Source of the DNA: Leptobrachium leishanense
Taxonomy: Eukaryota; Chordata; Amphibia; Anura; Megophryidae
NCBI GenBank assembly: GCA_009667805.1
Contig: CM019067.1
Span: forward strand, 248,655,721 to 248,719,720
Direction: 5' to 3'
Length of the DNA: 64,000 bases
In this document: piece by piece, positions 1 through 12,809 of the stretch
Position numbering within the stretch: the stretch's first letter is position 1
How the letters are laid out: every line of letters starts with the position of its first letter
The notes under the pieces: model-generated
Seen by the model: the letters and a program-made list of their open reading frames with translations, nothing else
What the model was told of the DNA's origin: nothing
Databases searched by the model: none
Program-made: the position numbers and the translations under genes

Positions 1-1383
<1,383 letters not shown>

Positions 1384-1386
1384 TAA

Positions 1387-1817
1387 GGCTAATGTCAGAC
1401 GAACGCATTCTGAGCACACTGTGCGTCCGTGTACAACTGACGTACTTTCTGACTGATGATACTGTAGACACCACACGGTCCGTTTTTTGTGACTGACGTT
1501 TTTTTGACTGATGTAGATGGGAAATAAAAATAATAGGTAAAATGAAAAAAATTGATACATGATATGAAAAACCATTTTGTCCGTCAAAAATGCTGGATGT
1601 CAAAAATGCAGTCCGTCTGACTACGTTTCATCACTCACACACAAAGCTACGCAGACGTGGCGTACTCTGTTACTCTGTGTTTGACGTTCTAGCCTAAATT
1701 GCGTCCGGTGCCACGTACTTCGTATGTGGGTCTCTATTGATCATAATTTTATGCTACGATGGACGTTAAAATGTGCGGCAACACGGACGTGATCACTGCG
1801 TTCGTCTGACACGGGCC
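1387..1817. mobile_element. Harbinger-type MITE, GGTCAGACG family, copy 1
   Basis: A 431-bp non-autonomous element whose ends read inward as GGCTAATGTCAGACGAACG and, on the other strand, GGCCCGTGTCAGACGAACG. It is flanked by TAA on both sides (1384-1386 and 1818-1820), a 3-bp TWA duplication typical of PIF/Harbinger. It lies 128 bp past the TMEM108 donor. Related copies are at 2666, 6987, 49695 and 53709. No coding capacity. Confidence 0.8.
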
Positions 1818-1820
1818 TAA

Positions 1821-2662
1821 GAGATTGATGACCCACCTTTAGAAAACAATTAACTGCTATTTTACAGATTGATCAGCATTTACTAAAGTACTCTGTTTTT
1901 GAATAATTGTGTATTACATGGTGGTTTTGTGAATAATCACTCTTGGTGCAACAGCGATCTGTACCGTGAAAATACACCTCTAGCGCCATTGGGTCTTCTT
2001 TTTGATTGATTTACTTAGTATAACAGATAATAAATTGCAGGCTAACCGATGATCTATGGGATCATTTATAGGTAACATGTATCTAAGGAAAAGAAGCACA
2101 TTTAATGGAACAATTATGGCACTATAGGACATTACCATATATAACTTTTCTGGTTCTCCCTCTCTATCTCTTTTCCTCAATGGTTGAACAGTACATAGAC
2201 AGGGATGTAGTAACTATCTATTCATACATTATGAAATTATATCCTACTGTATATGTTAATACAATGAACAAAAGTCGAGGGACCTTATGACTGACTGTTC
2301 AACCTGCAGTACAAAGCTAAGAGATAACGATTGCATCATAATTGATGCACCGTGCTCTATAGCAGCGGTGATGAACCTTGGCACCCCAGATGTGTTAGAA
2401 ATACAAGTTCCATGATTCCTAGCCAGCCTTAAGGCAGTCGTAACTTTTTGGGATTTGTAGTTTCAATACTTCTGAGGTGCTGAGGTTCACTTCTCTATAG
2501 TTACAGTTTTACTTGTGATGGGGCCTAAACATATCTAACAGGAAAGGAAGTACAATGCTATAATGGTTGGCTTCGTGCTATATAATACTATTTTTCAGTC
2601 CTCTGTAATTCATCTCTTGTGTTTTGACACATGTCATTTTTCTACACCTGTTATCTGTCACT
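1821..2662. other. TMEM108 intron, nothing recognised
   Basis: AT-rich intronic sequence between two MITE copies. No convincing ORF, inverted repeat or known motif is seen. Confidence 0.6.
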
Positions 2663-2665
2663 TTA

Positions 2666-3096
2666 GGCTAGGGTCAGACGAGCGTGATTTCTACGGACTG
2701 TACGTCCGTGCAGTACGGACATTGTCAGTACGGAAGACACAGTAGTGGTCACACAGTCCGTTTTTTCACTGAAGTTATTTTTGACGGATGTAGGAGGGAA
2801 AAATAAATTAAAATGCAAAACCATTTTGTCCCGTGAAAAATGCTGGACGTATAAATGCAGTCCGTCTGACCACGTTCCATCACTCACACACAAAGCTATG
2901 CAGACGTTGCGGACGCAGCGCACTTTGTGCGGCCGTTCTAGCGGTTGTACGTTCTTGCCTGCCTTGCGTCCGTGGGCCGCGGCCGTTGCGGACGTACTTC
3001 ATGTGTCAGGCTCCAATGGGCTTTCTGTCATGCTATCACGGACGTACTTTTAGGCGCAATCACGGACGTGAACACTACGCTCGTCTGACAGCAGCC
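2666..3096. mobile_element. Harbinger-type MITE, GGTCAGACG family, copy 2
   Basis: A 431-bp element with inverted ends GGCTAGGGTCAGACGAGCG and GGCTGCTGTCAGACGAGCG, flanked by TTA at 2663-2665 and 3097-3099. The interior shares stretches with copy 1, for example around ccatcactcacacacaaagc. Non-coding. Confidence 0.85.
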
Positions 3097-3293
3097 TTAT
3101 TATTCCCCCCCTCCAGAATGCCTCTACATGACCAGCTTTAATTCCTGTAAACTCCATTCCCATCTCAGTCTCCTAAATCAATTTTCCACAACTCATCTGG
3201 ACACATTTTCCACCTTCCCTCCCCTACTCTCACCTGACACTTGTTTTTTTTATTATATAAACAACAAATAATATGTGACCGATAGAAGAATAT

Positions 3294-3475
3294 CAGGGTT
3301 ATTCAGAGAGCGGTGTAAAGCAGGAGAATGACTGGAGAATGGAAAATTCTAGGTCAAAATAGCCAAACCAGAAAAATTCTCCCGTTCATCTCACTTTCCA
3401 AATTGGCTATTTTGACCTAGAATTTTCCATTCTCCAGTCATTCTCCTGCTTTTCACCGCTCTCTGAATAACCCTG
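3294..3475. mobile_element. Short fold-back MITE, CAGGGTTATTCA family
   Basis: A 182-bp near-perfect palindrome whose arms run CAGGGTTATTCAGAGAG to the mirror image CTCTCTGAATAACCCTG, with a short centre near 3385. Flanks are tat and taa, consistent with a 3-bp duplication carrying one change. Sister copies are at 43855, 44333 and 52481. Confidence 0.85.
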
Positions 3476-3479
3476 TAAA

Positions 3480-4530
3480 TCACTCCCTCTTGTTCTCCTC
3501 CATTTATCCTTGAGGATAACAATCTGCCACGTCCTTCCTTCCCAGGGGTCCCCGGCGCCCGAAAGCGCTGTGCTCGCTGGCAGGGCGCCGAGTGATATAC
3601 AGGCTGGGAGGGATCGCGTGGCTGGCCAGGAGGCAGGGAGCGGCGTGATGACGCGGAACCACCGGCTTTAAAAGTTAGTTTGCTACGTTCATTCATTGCC
3701 CAGCTGTGGAGTTACTTCCCCAGTGCTAACTGTGCTCTGTAATTCTTACTGACTCAGTTCATGAGAACCGCTACTGTTGCTGATCCAGCTTGTATGAGAA
3801 CCATTCCTGTTACTGACTCGGCTTGTATGAGAACCACTCCTGTTACTGACTCGCCTTGTATGAGAACCACTCCTGTTACTGACTCAGCTTGTATGAGAAC
3901 CACTCCTGTTACTGACTCGCCTTGTATGAGAACCACTCCTGTTACTGACTCGCCTTGTATGAGAACCACTCCTGTTACTGACTCAGCTTGTATGAGAACC
4001 ACTCCTGTTACTGACTCGCCTTGTATGAGAACCACTCCTGTTACTGACTCGCCTTGTATGAGAACCACTCCTGTTACTGACTCGCCTTGTATGAGAACCA
4101 CTCCTGTTACTGACTCGCCTTGTATGAGAACCACTCCTGTTACTGACATGCCTTGTATGAGAACCACTCCTGTTACTGACTCGCCTTGTATGAGAACCAC
4201 TCCTGTTACTGACTCGCCTTGTATGAGAACCACTCCTGTTCCTGACTCGCCTTGTATGAGAACCATTCCTGTTACTGACTCGCCTTGTATAAGAACTGCT
4301 CCTGCTTCTGAATAATCTCTTTGTATGAGAACTGCTCCTGTTACTGACTCGGTGTGTATAGGGATCACTCTGTATACTGTATTAATCCTTGCTTGTTGTA
4401 TCAATAATCGAGTCCCTGAAGTTAGCATATCCTTATAGGACGAGAATCACCGACCATTCAAGGATCGGAAGGGTAGACAGGGCTCTGTATACAGGGACTG
4501 ATATCTGGTTGTTGGGGGGAATCTGTGGCA
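3480..4530 (-). repeat. Probable LTR-like repeat on the minus strand
   Basis: The right end (minus-strand start TGCCACAG...) and the following 100 bp are related, in inverse orientation, to a repeat starting TGTCACG at 41636; both contain ctacccttccgatcctt. The left part (3530-3670) is GC-rich. An internal 33-bp minisatellite occupies much of the element. The far end and any target duplication are not resolved, so the LTR assignment is inferred from the TG start and family resemblance. Confidence 0.4.
3757..4352. repeat. 33-bp minisatellite, about 18 copies
   Basis: A tandem array of a 33-bp unit (core tgagaaccactcctgttact). Because 33 is a multiple of three and the unit lacks stops in one frame of each strand, it creates a 184-codon frame on the plus strand and a 224-codon frame on the minus strand; neither is regarded as a gene. 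End units are more diverged than central ones. Confidence 0.95.
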
Positions 4531-4602
4531 CTATCCCTTCAATTCAGTTCACAATCCCATAGATGGTATGGTAGCAAAGCTCGAATGGTATTCTACAGAA
4601 TA

Positions 4603-4792
4603 AAAGGGGCACTACCACTTAAACTGTAACTAGATTACTTGTTCATTACAAACAAAACCATACCAAAGGGTACAATTTCCTTTTTCCAAAACCACATTAT
4701 AATACAGCTGTTGTTTTTTTTTTTTCTTTGTTTGAAGTAATTGCATGTAAAAAGGAAAAATCAAGTAAGGTTTCGATCTCTTGTTTCCTTTT
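4603..4792 (-). repeat. Interspersed repeat related to 51963 and 61386
   Basis: The stretch gtaactagattacttg...caattgcatgtaaaaaggaaa is the reverse complement of sequence at 51963-52120 and 61386-61550 (shared core gtaatctagttacagttta). Class unknown. Confidence 0.6.
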
Positions 4793-5281
4793 TTAGTATT
4801 TGTCCCATGATGCAACATTTACCAAAAGCTTTGCTTTGTGGCTCTTGTTTATTTAATCTACACTATTTAAAAGTTAAAGAGGTGGAAGATGGAATCTTTA
4901 GATAAGGCTATTGTTGTGCAGGCTAACTGAAATAAGAGATGGCAGCTGAATGAGATATGACAGGGAGCTTAAAATACTTCTACTCTACCCCTGGTGATGT
5001 CCTTTGAATACAACCCACAAAATACAATGATGTGAGTCAGTGACTGACCAATAGACTCCATTATATGGCCAGAGCCACACAGTGAGGATCAAGTGAGTTA
5101 AAGATACTGGGGGGGGGCAATGTACAACATAAATGTTTGCAAAATAGATGTGCCCATTGACACATATAGAGTAAAATATTTTCTTAACAAACCAGAGAAA
5201 AACAAAGCACATGTAAGATATCATCAGCATAAAGCAAACACAATAAGAACATTTCAATTTTTGGTGGTAGTGGCCCTTTAA

Positions 5282-6420
5282 CCCTTTCAATGCGGTGGAC
5301 GCGCTGAGCGCGTCCACCCGCATGTCTACTTTGCAGCCACGATCGGTCGGTATTCCGGCCGATCGCGCGCCCCCCCGGTGCGGGCTGACATCATCGATGT
5401 CAGCCCAGCCTCCGGGACCCCGGCGGGCGCGATAGGCGTCTATTTCAGGCACCCCCCGTCTATTTCAGGCACCCCCCCCCCCGCCATTGCAGGGGAGGTG
5501 CCTGAAGGGGAGGGGGGGAGGTCCTTCGGACCTCTCCCCCTCCTCCTCCCCGCGGGCCAGCGATTAAAGGCAGGCACCGCCTGGAAGGGCACAGCCTGCC
5601 CTTCCAAGCTGCGGCTGTCTTTAACCTCTAGGGGGCTGGATCGCGATATGGCGCTAACATGCGCCGTATCGCGGTCCCCTCCCGGAGCTTGCCCACATCT
5701 TGGATGTCGGCCAAGCTTCCGGGATATCCCCCTAATGACTGGCGTCATTGCGCAGAGCGCGATGGCGCCAGTTTCGAAATTAACCCCTTGCTGCCACCTA
5801 TGGTGGAGATAGGGGGTTCATTGAAAACCCCTATCTCCTGATCCGTGACAGCTAGGGGTTAATGTTTGCTATCATTGGAACGGCCAGAGTGTGGCCTTTC
5901 CAATGATATCAAACAAGACCATGTAAAATGTAAAAAAACTCAATTTTTTTATTTTTTTTTCGTTTTATTAGTGCAACAATATTGTTCCCATTTCAATTAT
6001 AATGTGAACAATGATGCTGCACTAACGATTTTTTCTATGGGGGGCGTTTGCTAAAAAACACGTAATTTTCCCCAAAAAAGTAACGATTCCCCATTTCTAA
6101 TTTTTTTAACAAGCGCACCCCATAGAAAATATAACCGCAAACGCTCTCATGTTAAAATGTGAAAAAAACCACTTTACACATTGTAAATTATTGAAAATTC
6201 AAATTGTATTGCATTTTTTGTTCTAATATACAGACAGGACATAACGTATACATATAATAATGATATATTATGAATCTGCTGAGTCTGCCGGAAAAAACGA
6301 TATATAATATGTCTGGGTCATATATTAAAATAAGGCTTCAAAACGCGGTTAAACATGATGAGCGAAACCGGTAAAAATTAGCTCACCACAGAGGTGTGAA
6401 AAGGCTCAGCAGCGAAAGGG
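5282..6420. mobile_element. TTAA-flanked hairpin-chain element, copy 1
   Basis: A 1139-bp non-autonomous element bounded by TTAA at 5278-5281 and 6421-6424, with ends CCCTTTCAATGCGG and (inverted) CCCTTTCGCTGCTG. TTAA duplication is known for piggyBac and Kolobok elements. The first half is GC-rich and is a series of hairpins: 5294-5318, gggctgacatc/gatgtcagccc near 5383, gaggtcc/ggacctc near 5520, 5638-5677 and 5738-5772. The second half is AT-rich and non-coding. It is homologous end to end with 59976-61209. No transposase. Confidence 0.9.
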
Positions 6421-6424
6421 TTAA

Positions 6425-6983
6425 TAAACCATGTGGTTTAAAAAAGAAATTGGAGCCTATTGATTGAATTTTACTTTAGAAAATATTTCCCACCGAGCGT
6501 ATTGATATGAGCAGCAGATATGACTCAGGCTCTAAACCTCAAGATACATACCAAGCTTTAATGACTCTGCTGCCACCTGCTGGCTGTTGCATATAGTGCT
6601 ACTCCAACCTTTTAATTAGACCAAATATTAGACAAATATTACTATTTATTAAGTATAAAGCATTAAACGAACGGTTAATACAATGTATTCATGATTAATA
6701 ATAGTTGACACTACTGTACACCCTCAAATCAATATCCAAGTACTGACATGGGTATTGTAAACAGTAAATAAGTCTCATTCTTTAAGTGTTTCAAATTAAC
6801 TTAATGAAAACCAAAATCAAAAAGAAAGTAACCCTATGCCTCATCCTACTCTTCCACAAGAGAAGTGTATCACCAGGGCAGTGGAGGATCCAGAAGGAGT
6901 TGCTTGCTCTGTTTTTATTTTTTTCCCAGTGGAGAGAGCTGAGGATGTTTGCCATCATGGCGAGAGAAAGGGAGGCTGTCTGT
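6425..6983. other. TMEM108 intron, nothing recognised
   Basis: Unclassified AT-rich intron; no inverted repeat or coding signal seen. Confidence 0.5.
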
Positions 6984-6986
6984 TAA

Positions 6987-7405
6987 GGCTGGGGTCAGAC
7001 GAAAGCAGTGCGAACGCACGTGCCGCCGAACTTTATCACGGCCGTAGTAGCAGCAAATGACGGCCAATATACGAAGTACGGCCGCACAAAAGTTCAGCTG
7101 CGCAACACAAGCGGCAAACGAACGCATTTTTTCGAGAACGTCGAACCGCTAGTACTGACGTACAGAGTGCGCTGCGCCCGCATAGCGGTGTGTGTGCGTG
7201 ATTAGGAGACGTCAGACGCTGCTCATGTCCGGCCAACATAACGTCCAGACACCCAAAGTTTCCTGGTTTGGATCCGTAGAAAATCACGGCCGTAATTGCG
7301 CATCGTATGACCACTATCGCGTATTCCGTGAAAAAGTGCGTCCATGCGTTCGGACACACTTTTTTTTACGGACGATGCGAAAATTGCGTCTGTTTGACCC
7401 TAGCC
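6987..7405. mobile_element. Harbinger-type MITE, GGTCAGACG family, copy 3
   Basis: A 419-bp element with ends GGCTGGGGTCAGACGAA and (inverted) GGCTAGGGTCAAACAGACG, flanked by TAA at 6984-6986 and 7406-7408. The interior matches 49695-50117 closely. Non-coding. Confidence 0.85.
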
Positions 7406-7598
7406 TAACAGTACTGGAATTAGGGTTGCCAGGTCGGCCATGTTTCCCTGTACACGTATCACTATTTCGATCAGAGGGAGCACAGGGAAATGTGCTGCTC
7501 TGCAACATGTATAATTCATTTTCTGCTGTAAAGAAATCAGGAGAGGTCATCTGAGATTTTTTTTTATGTCTTACCTGCAGCATATGGATTCTACATAA

Positions 7599-8318
7599 GG
7601 AAGGAGAGTGTCATCTGCGCTCATTCCTATGTGTTCCATGTACAACAAAAATGAGGTTTTGTTTGTTTCAATGGCCATTGCAACGTAAGCCCACTCGCCA
7701 CTTCAAGGCACCTCTTTAGAGTGGGTACCTAACAATTGTAACCAAAAGGCCGCTCTACTGAGCAGCTCCAAGCCCCTCCAGCTGCTTTTCAGCAAGGAGA
7801 GACAAAGATGGTGGGTTTTATTTATACACGCACCAAGCACTTCCCATTTGGGATCAAAAACAAAAACATGGAAAGAGGAACAGCTGCAAAACGACGGACT
7901 GGTGTTACAAGCATGATATACATAAATACAGAAAAAATGGCGTCGCGCCCATACTCACTTATTTTTGGAGCGCGGCAACTGCCAGGAGTAACAGCCCAGT
8001 AAATGTATAAAACATAACAAGGAAGGAGAGTGTCATCTGCGCTCATTCCTATGTGTTCCATGTACAACAAAAATTAGGTTTTGTTTGTTTCAATGGCCAT
8101 TGCAACGTAAGCCCACTCGCCACTTCAAGGCACCTCTTTAGAGTGGGTACCTAACAATTGTAACCAAAAGGCCGCTCTACTGAGCAGCTCCAAGCCCCTC
8201 CAGCTGCTTTTCAGCAAGGAGAGACAAAGATGGTGGGTTTTATTTATACACGCACCAAGCACTTCCCATTTGGGATCAAAAACAAAAACATGGAAAGAGG
8301 AACAGCTGCAAAACGACG
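7599..8318 (-). repeat. Inverted units that open the 423-bp array
   Basis: One complete (422-bp, 7599-8020) and one truncated (8021-8318) unit of the array, in reverse orientation to the rest. Positions 7599-8237 are the reverse complement of 8319-8957, leaving an 81-base unpaired centre at 8238-8318. The result is a 0.64-kb fold-back. Confidence 0.9.
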
Positions 8319-11300
8319 CCCACCATCTTTGTCTCTCCTTGCTGAAAAGCAGCTGGAGGGGCTTGGAGCTGCTCAGTAGAGCGGCCTTTTGGTTACAATT
8401 GTTAGGTACCCACTCTAAAGAGGTGCCTTGAAGTGGCGAGTGGGCTTACGTTGCAATGGCCATTGAAACAAACAAAACCTAATTTTTGTTGTACATGGAA
8501 CACATAGGAATGAGCGCAGATGACACTCTCCTTCCTTGTTATGTTTTATACATTTACTGGGCTGTTACTCCTGGCAGTTGCCGCCGCTCCAAAAATAAGT
8601 GAGTATGGGCGCGACGCCATTTTTTCTGTATTTATGTATATCATGCTTGTAACACCAGTCCGTCGTTTTGCAGCTGTTCCTCTTTCCATGTTTTTGTTTT
8701 TGATCCCAAATGGGAAGTGCTTGGTGCGTGTATAAATAAAACCCACCATCTTTGTCTCTCCTTGCTGAAAAGCAGCTGGAGGGGCTTGGAGCTGCTCAGT
8801 AGAGCGGCCTTTTGGTTACAATTGTTAGGTACCCACTCTAAAGAGGTGCCTTGAAGTGGCGAGTGGGCTTACGTTGCAATGGCCATTGAAACAAACAAAA
8901 CCTCATTTTTGTTGTACATGGAACACATAGGAATGAGCGCAGATGACACTCTCCTTCCTTGTTATGTTTTATACATTTACTGGGCTGTTACTCCTGGCAG
9001 TTGCCGCCGCTCCAAAAATAAGTGAGTATGGGCGCGACGCCATTTTTTCTGTATTTATGTATATCATGCTTGTAACACCAGTCCGTCGTTTTGCAGCTGT
9101 TCCTCTTTCCATGTTTTTGTTTTTGATCCCAAATGGGAAGTGCTTGGTGCGTGTATAAATAAAACCCACCATCTTTGTCTCTCCTTGCTGAAAAGCAGCT
9201 GGAGGGGCTTGGAGCTGCTCAGTAGAGCGGCCTTTTGGTTACAATTGTTAGGTACCCACTCTAAAGAGGTGCCTTGAAGTGGCGAGTGGGCTTACGTTGC
9301 AATGGCCATTGAAACAAACAAAACCTCATTTTTGTTGTACATGGAACACATAGGAATGAGCGCAGATGACACTCTCCTTCCTTGTTATGTTTTATACATT
9401 TACTGGGCTGTTACTCCTGGCAGTTGCCGCCGCTCCAAAAATAAGTGAGTATGGGCGCGACGCCATTTTTTCTGTATTTATGTATATCATGCTTGTAACA
9501 CCAGTCCGTCGTTTTGCAGCTGTTCCTCTTTCCATGTTTTTGTTTTTGATCCCAAATGGGAAGTGCTTGGTGCGTGTATAAATAAAACCCACCATCTTTG
9601 TCTCTCCTTGCTGAAAAGCAGCTGGAGGGGCTTGGAGCTGCTCAGTAGAGCGGCCTTTTGGTTACAATTGTTAGGTACCCACTCTAAAGAGGTGCCTTGA
9701 AGTGGCGAGTGGGCTTACGTTGCAATGGCCATTGAAACAAACAAAACCTCATTTTTGTTGTACATGGAACACATAGGAATGAGCGCAGATGACACTCTCC
9801 TTCCTTGTTATGTTTTATACATTTACTGGGCTGTTACTCCTGGCAGTTGCCGCCGCTCCAAAAATAAGTGAGTATGGGCGCGACGCCATTTTTTCTGTAT
9901 TTATGTATATCATGCTTGTAACACCAGTCCGTCGTTTTGCAGCTGTTCCTCTTTCCATGTTTTTGTTTTTGATCCCAAATGGGAAGTGCTTGGTGCGTGT
10001 ATAAATAAAACCCACCATCTTTGTCTCTCCTTGCTGAAAAGCAGCTGGAGGGGCTTGGAGCTGCTCAGTAGAGCGGCCTTTTGGTTACAATTGTTAGGTA
10101 CCCACTCTAAAGAGGTGCCTTGAAGTGGCGAGTGGGCTTACGTTGCAATGGCCATTGAAACAAACAAAACCTCATTTTTGTTGTACATGGAACACATAGG
10201 AATGAGCGCAGATGACACTCTCCTTCCTTGTTATGTTTTATACATTTACTGGGCTGTTACTCCTGGCAGTTGCCGCCGCTCCAAAAATAAGTGAGTATGG
10301 GCGCGACGCCATTTTTTCTGTATTTATGTATATCATGCTTGTAACACCAGTCCGTCGTTTTGCAGCTGTTCCTCTTTCCATGTTTTTGTTTTTGATCCCA
10401 AATGGGAAGTGCTTGGTGCGTGTATAAATAAAACCCACCATCTTTGTCTCTCCTTGCTGAAAAGCAGCTGGAGGGGCTTGGAGCTGCTCAGTAGAGCGGC
10501 CTTTTGGTTACAATTGTTAGGTACCCACTCTAAAGAGGTGCCTTGAAGTGGCGAGTGGGCTTACGTTGCAATGGCCATTGAAACAAACAAAACCTCATTT
10601 TTGTTGTACATGGAACACATAGGAATGAGCGCAGATGACACTCTCCTTCCTTGTTATGTTTTATACATTTACTGGGCTGTTACTCCTGGCAGTTGCCGCC
10701 GCTCCAAAAATAAGTGAGTATGGGCGCGACGCCATTTTTTCTGTATTTATGTATATCATGCTTGTAACACCAGTCCGTCGTTTTGCAGCTGTTCCTCTTT
10801 CCATGTTTTTGTTTTTGATCCCAAATGGGAAGTGCTTGTGTGCGTGTATAAATAAAACCCACCATCTTTGTCTCTCCTTGCTGAAAAGCAGCTGGAGGGG
10901 CTTGGAGCTGCTCAGTAGAGCGGCCTTTTGGTTACAATTGTTAGGTACCCACTCTAAAGAGGTGCCTTGAAGTGGCGAGTGGGCTTACGTTGCAATGGCC
11001 ATTGAAACAAACAAAACCTCATTTTTGTTGTACATGGAACACATAGGAATGAGCGCAGATGACACTCTCCTTCCTTGTTATGTTTTATACATTTACTGGG
11101 CTGTTACTCCTGGCAGTTGCCGCCGCTCCAAAAATAAGTGAGTATGGGCGCGACGCCATATTTTCTGTATTTATGTATATCATGCTTGTAACACCAGTCC
11201 GTCGTTTTGCAGCTGTTCCTCTTTCCATGTTTTTGTTTTTGATCCCAAATGGGAAGTGCTTGGTGCGTGTATAAATAAAACCCACCATCTTTGTCTCTCC

Positions 11301-12433
11301 TTGCTGAAAAGCAGCTGGAGGGGCTTGGAGCTGCTCAGTAGAGCGGCCTTTTGGTTACAATTGTTAGGTACCCACTCTAAAGAGGTGCCTTGAAGTGGCG
11401 AGTGGGCTTACGTTGCAATGGCCATTGAAACAAACAAAACCTCATTTTTGTTGTACATGGAACACATAGGAATGAGCGCAGATGACACTCTCCTTCCTTG
11501 TTATGTTTTATACATTTACTGGGCTGTTACTCCTGGCAGTTGCCGCCGCTCCAAAAATAAGTGAGTATGGGCGCGACGCCATTTTTTCTGTATTTATGTA
11601 TATCATGCTTGTAACACCAGTCCGTCGTTTTGCAGCTGTTCCTCTTCCATGTTTTTGTTTTTGATCCCAAATGGGAAGTGCTTGGTGCGTGTATAAATAA
11701 AACCCACCATCTTTGTCTCTCCTTGCTGAAAAGCAGCTGGAGGGGCTTGGAGCTGCTCAGTAGAGCGGCCTTTTGGTTACAATTGTTAGGTACCCACTCT
11801 AAAGAGGTGCCTTGAAGTGGCGAGTGGGCTTACGTTGCAATGGCCATTGAAACAAACAAAACCTCATTTTTGTTGTACATGGAACACATAGGAATGAGCG
11901 CAGATGACACTCTCCTTCCTTGTTATGTTTTATACATTTACTGGGCTGTTACTCCTGGCAGTTGCCGCCGCTCCAAAAATAAGTGAGTATGGGCGCGATG
12001 CCATTTTTTCTGTATTTATGTATATCATGCTTGTAACACCAGTCCGTCGTTTTGCAGCTGTTCCTCTTTCCATGTTTTTGTTTTTGATCCCAAATGGGAA
12101 GTGCTTGGTGCGTGTATAAATAAAACCCACCATCTTTGTCTCTCCTTGCTGAAAAGCAGCTGGAGGGGCTTGGAGCTGCTCAGTAGAGCGGCCTTTTGGT
12201 TACAATTGTTAGGTACCCACTCTAAAGAGGTGCCTTGAAGTGGCGAGTGGGCTTACGTTGCAATGGCCATTGAAACAAACAAAACCTCATTTTTGTTGTA
12301 CATGGAACACATAGGAATGAGCGCAGATGACACTCTCCTTCCTTGTTATGTTTTATACATTTACTGGGCTGTTACTCCTGGCAGTTGCCGCCGCTCCAAA
12401 AATAAGTGAGTATGGGCGCGACGCCATTTTTTC
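8319..12433 (+). repeat. 423-bp satellite array, direct units
   Basis: About 9.7 head-to-tail units; equivalent positions fall at 8520, 8943, 9366, 9789, 10212, 10635, 11059, 11482, 11904 and 12327. Units are nearly identical: one has an extra base (near 10838), one lacks a base (near 11646), and single substitutions occur near 11160 and 11999. Each unit contains TATAAATA, an ATG-started 71-codon frame and a GTGAGT donor-like site. The array is intronic within TMEM108. Confidence 0.95.
8520..8598 (+). other. Signal-peptide-like coding segment in array unit (representative)
   Basis: In each direct unit an ATG opens a frame with a strongly hydrophobic start (FLVMFYTFTGLLLLAVAAA) that resembles a signal peptide. 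After 26 codons plus one base it meets AAGTGAGTATG, a good match to a splice donor. A TATAAATA lies about 210 bases upstream of the ATG (8731-8738 serves the next unit). This is compatible with an amplified promoter-plus-first-exon module, but the ATG context is weak, upstream ATGs exist, and no second exon is identified. Listed as a hypothesis only. Confidence 0.25.
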
Positions 12434-12809
12434 TGGATTCTACATAATGCAGGGTTAAATTTCTCCCACACTGAACATCAGCAGGAAAACATGGCTGATC
12501 TGGCAGCCCTAGCTGGAGTACAGCTGTATAAGTAGGTGCACACACTGCTTAAAGGGGGTGGTGAAGTTAGGGTTGCCAGATTGTCCATGGTTTACTAGAC
12601 ACATGTTACTATGTCATGCAAAGGGAGGACACAGGGAAGGTGCTGCTCTGCAACATGTATAATTAATTTTCTTCAACAGGGAAATCAGGTGGTAAATCAA
12701 AGCAGGTAAACTGAGATGCCACTTTTATTTCTTACCTGCACTGCATGATTTCTACACACTGCATGGTTGTATTTTACATGCACTACCCTTCAGCATGAAT
12801 AAATTATAA

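Larger units (their letters stand above)
7585..12447. repeat. 14-bp direct repeats bounding the 423-bp array
   Basis: TGGATTCTACATAA occurs at 7585-7598 immediately before the first array base and again at 12434-12447 immediately after the last. The flanking DNA reads through as a plausible uninterrupted locus (cctgcagcata, then one copy of the 14-mer, then tgcagggttaaat). This looks like a target-site duplication created when the whole 4.8-kb array was inserted. Confidence 0.7.

Noticed and set aside
3754..4428. Long frames on both strands (MRTTPVTDSP-type and VTGVVLIQ-type repeats)
   Set aside because: Product of a 33-bp tandem repeat inside a non-coding repeat; no start context, signal or homologue.
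8546..12133. Repeated 67-codon minus-strand frame in each 423-bp unit
   Set aside because: Antisense to the unit's other features and of ordinary composition; copies at 7808-8002 and elsewhere change by frameshift; no domain recognised.
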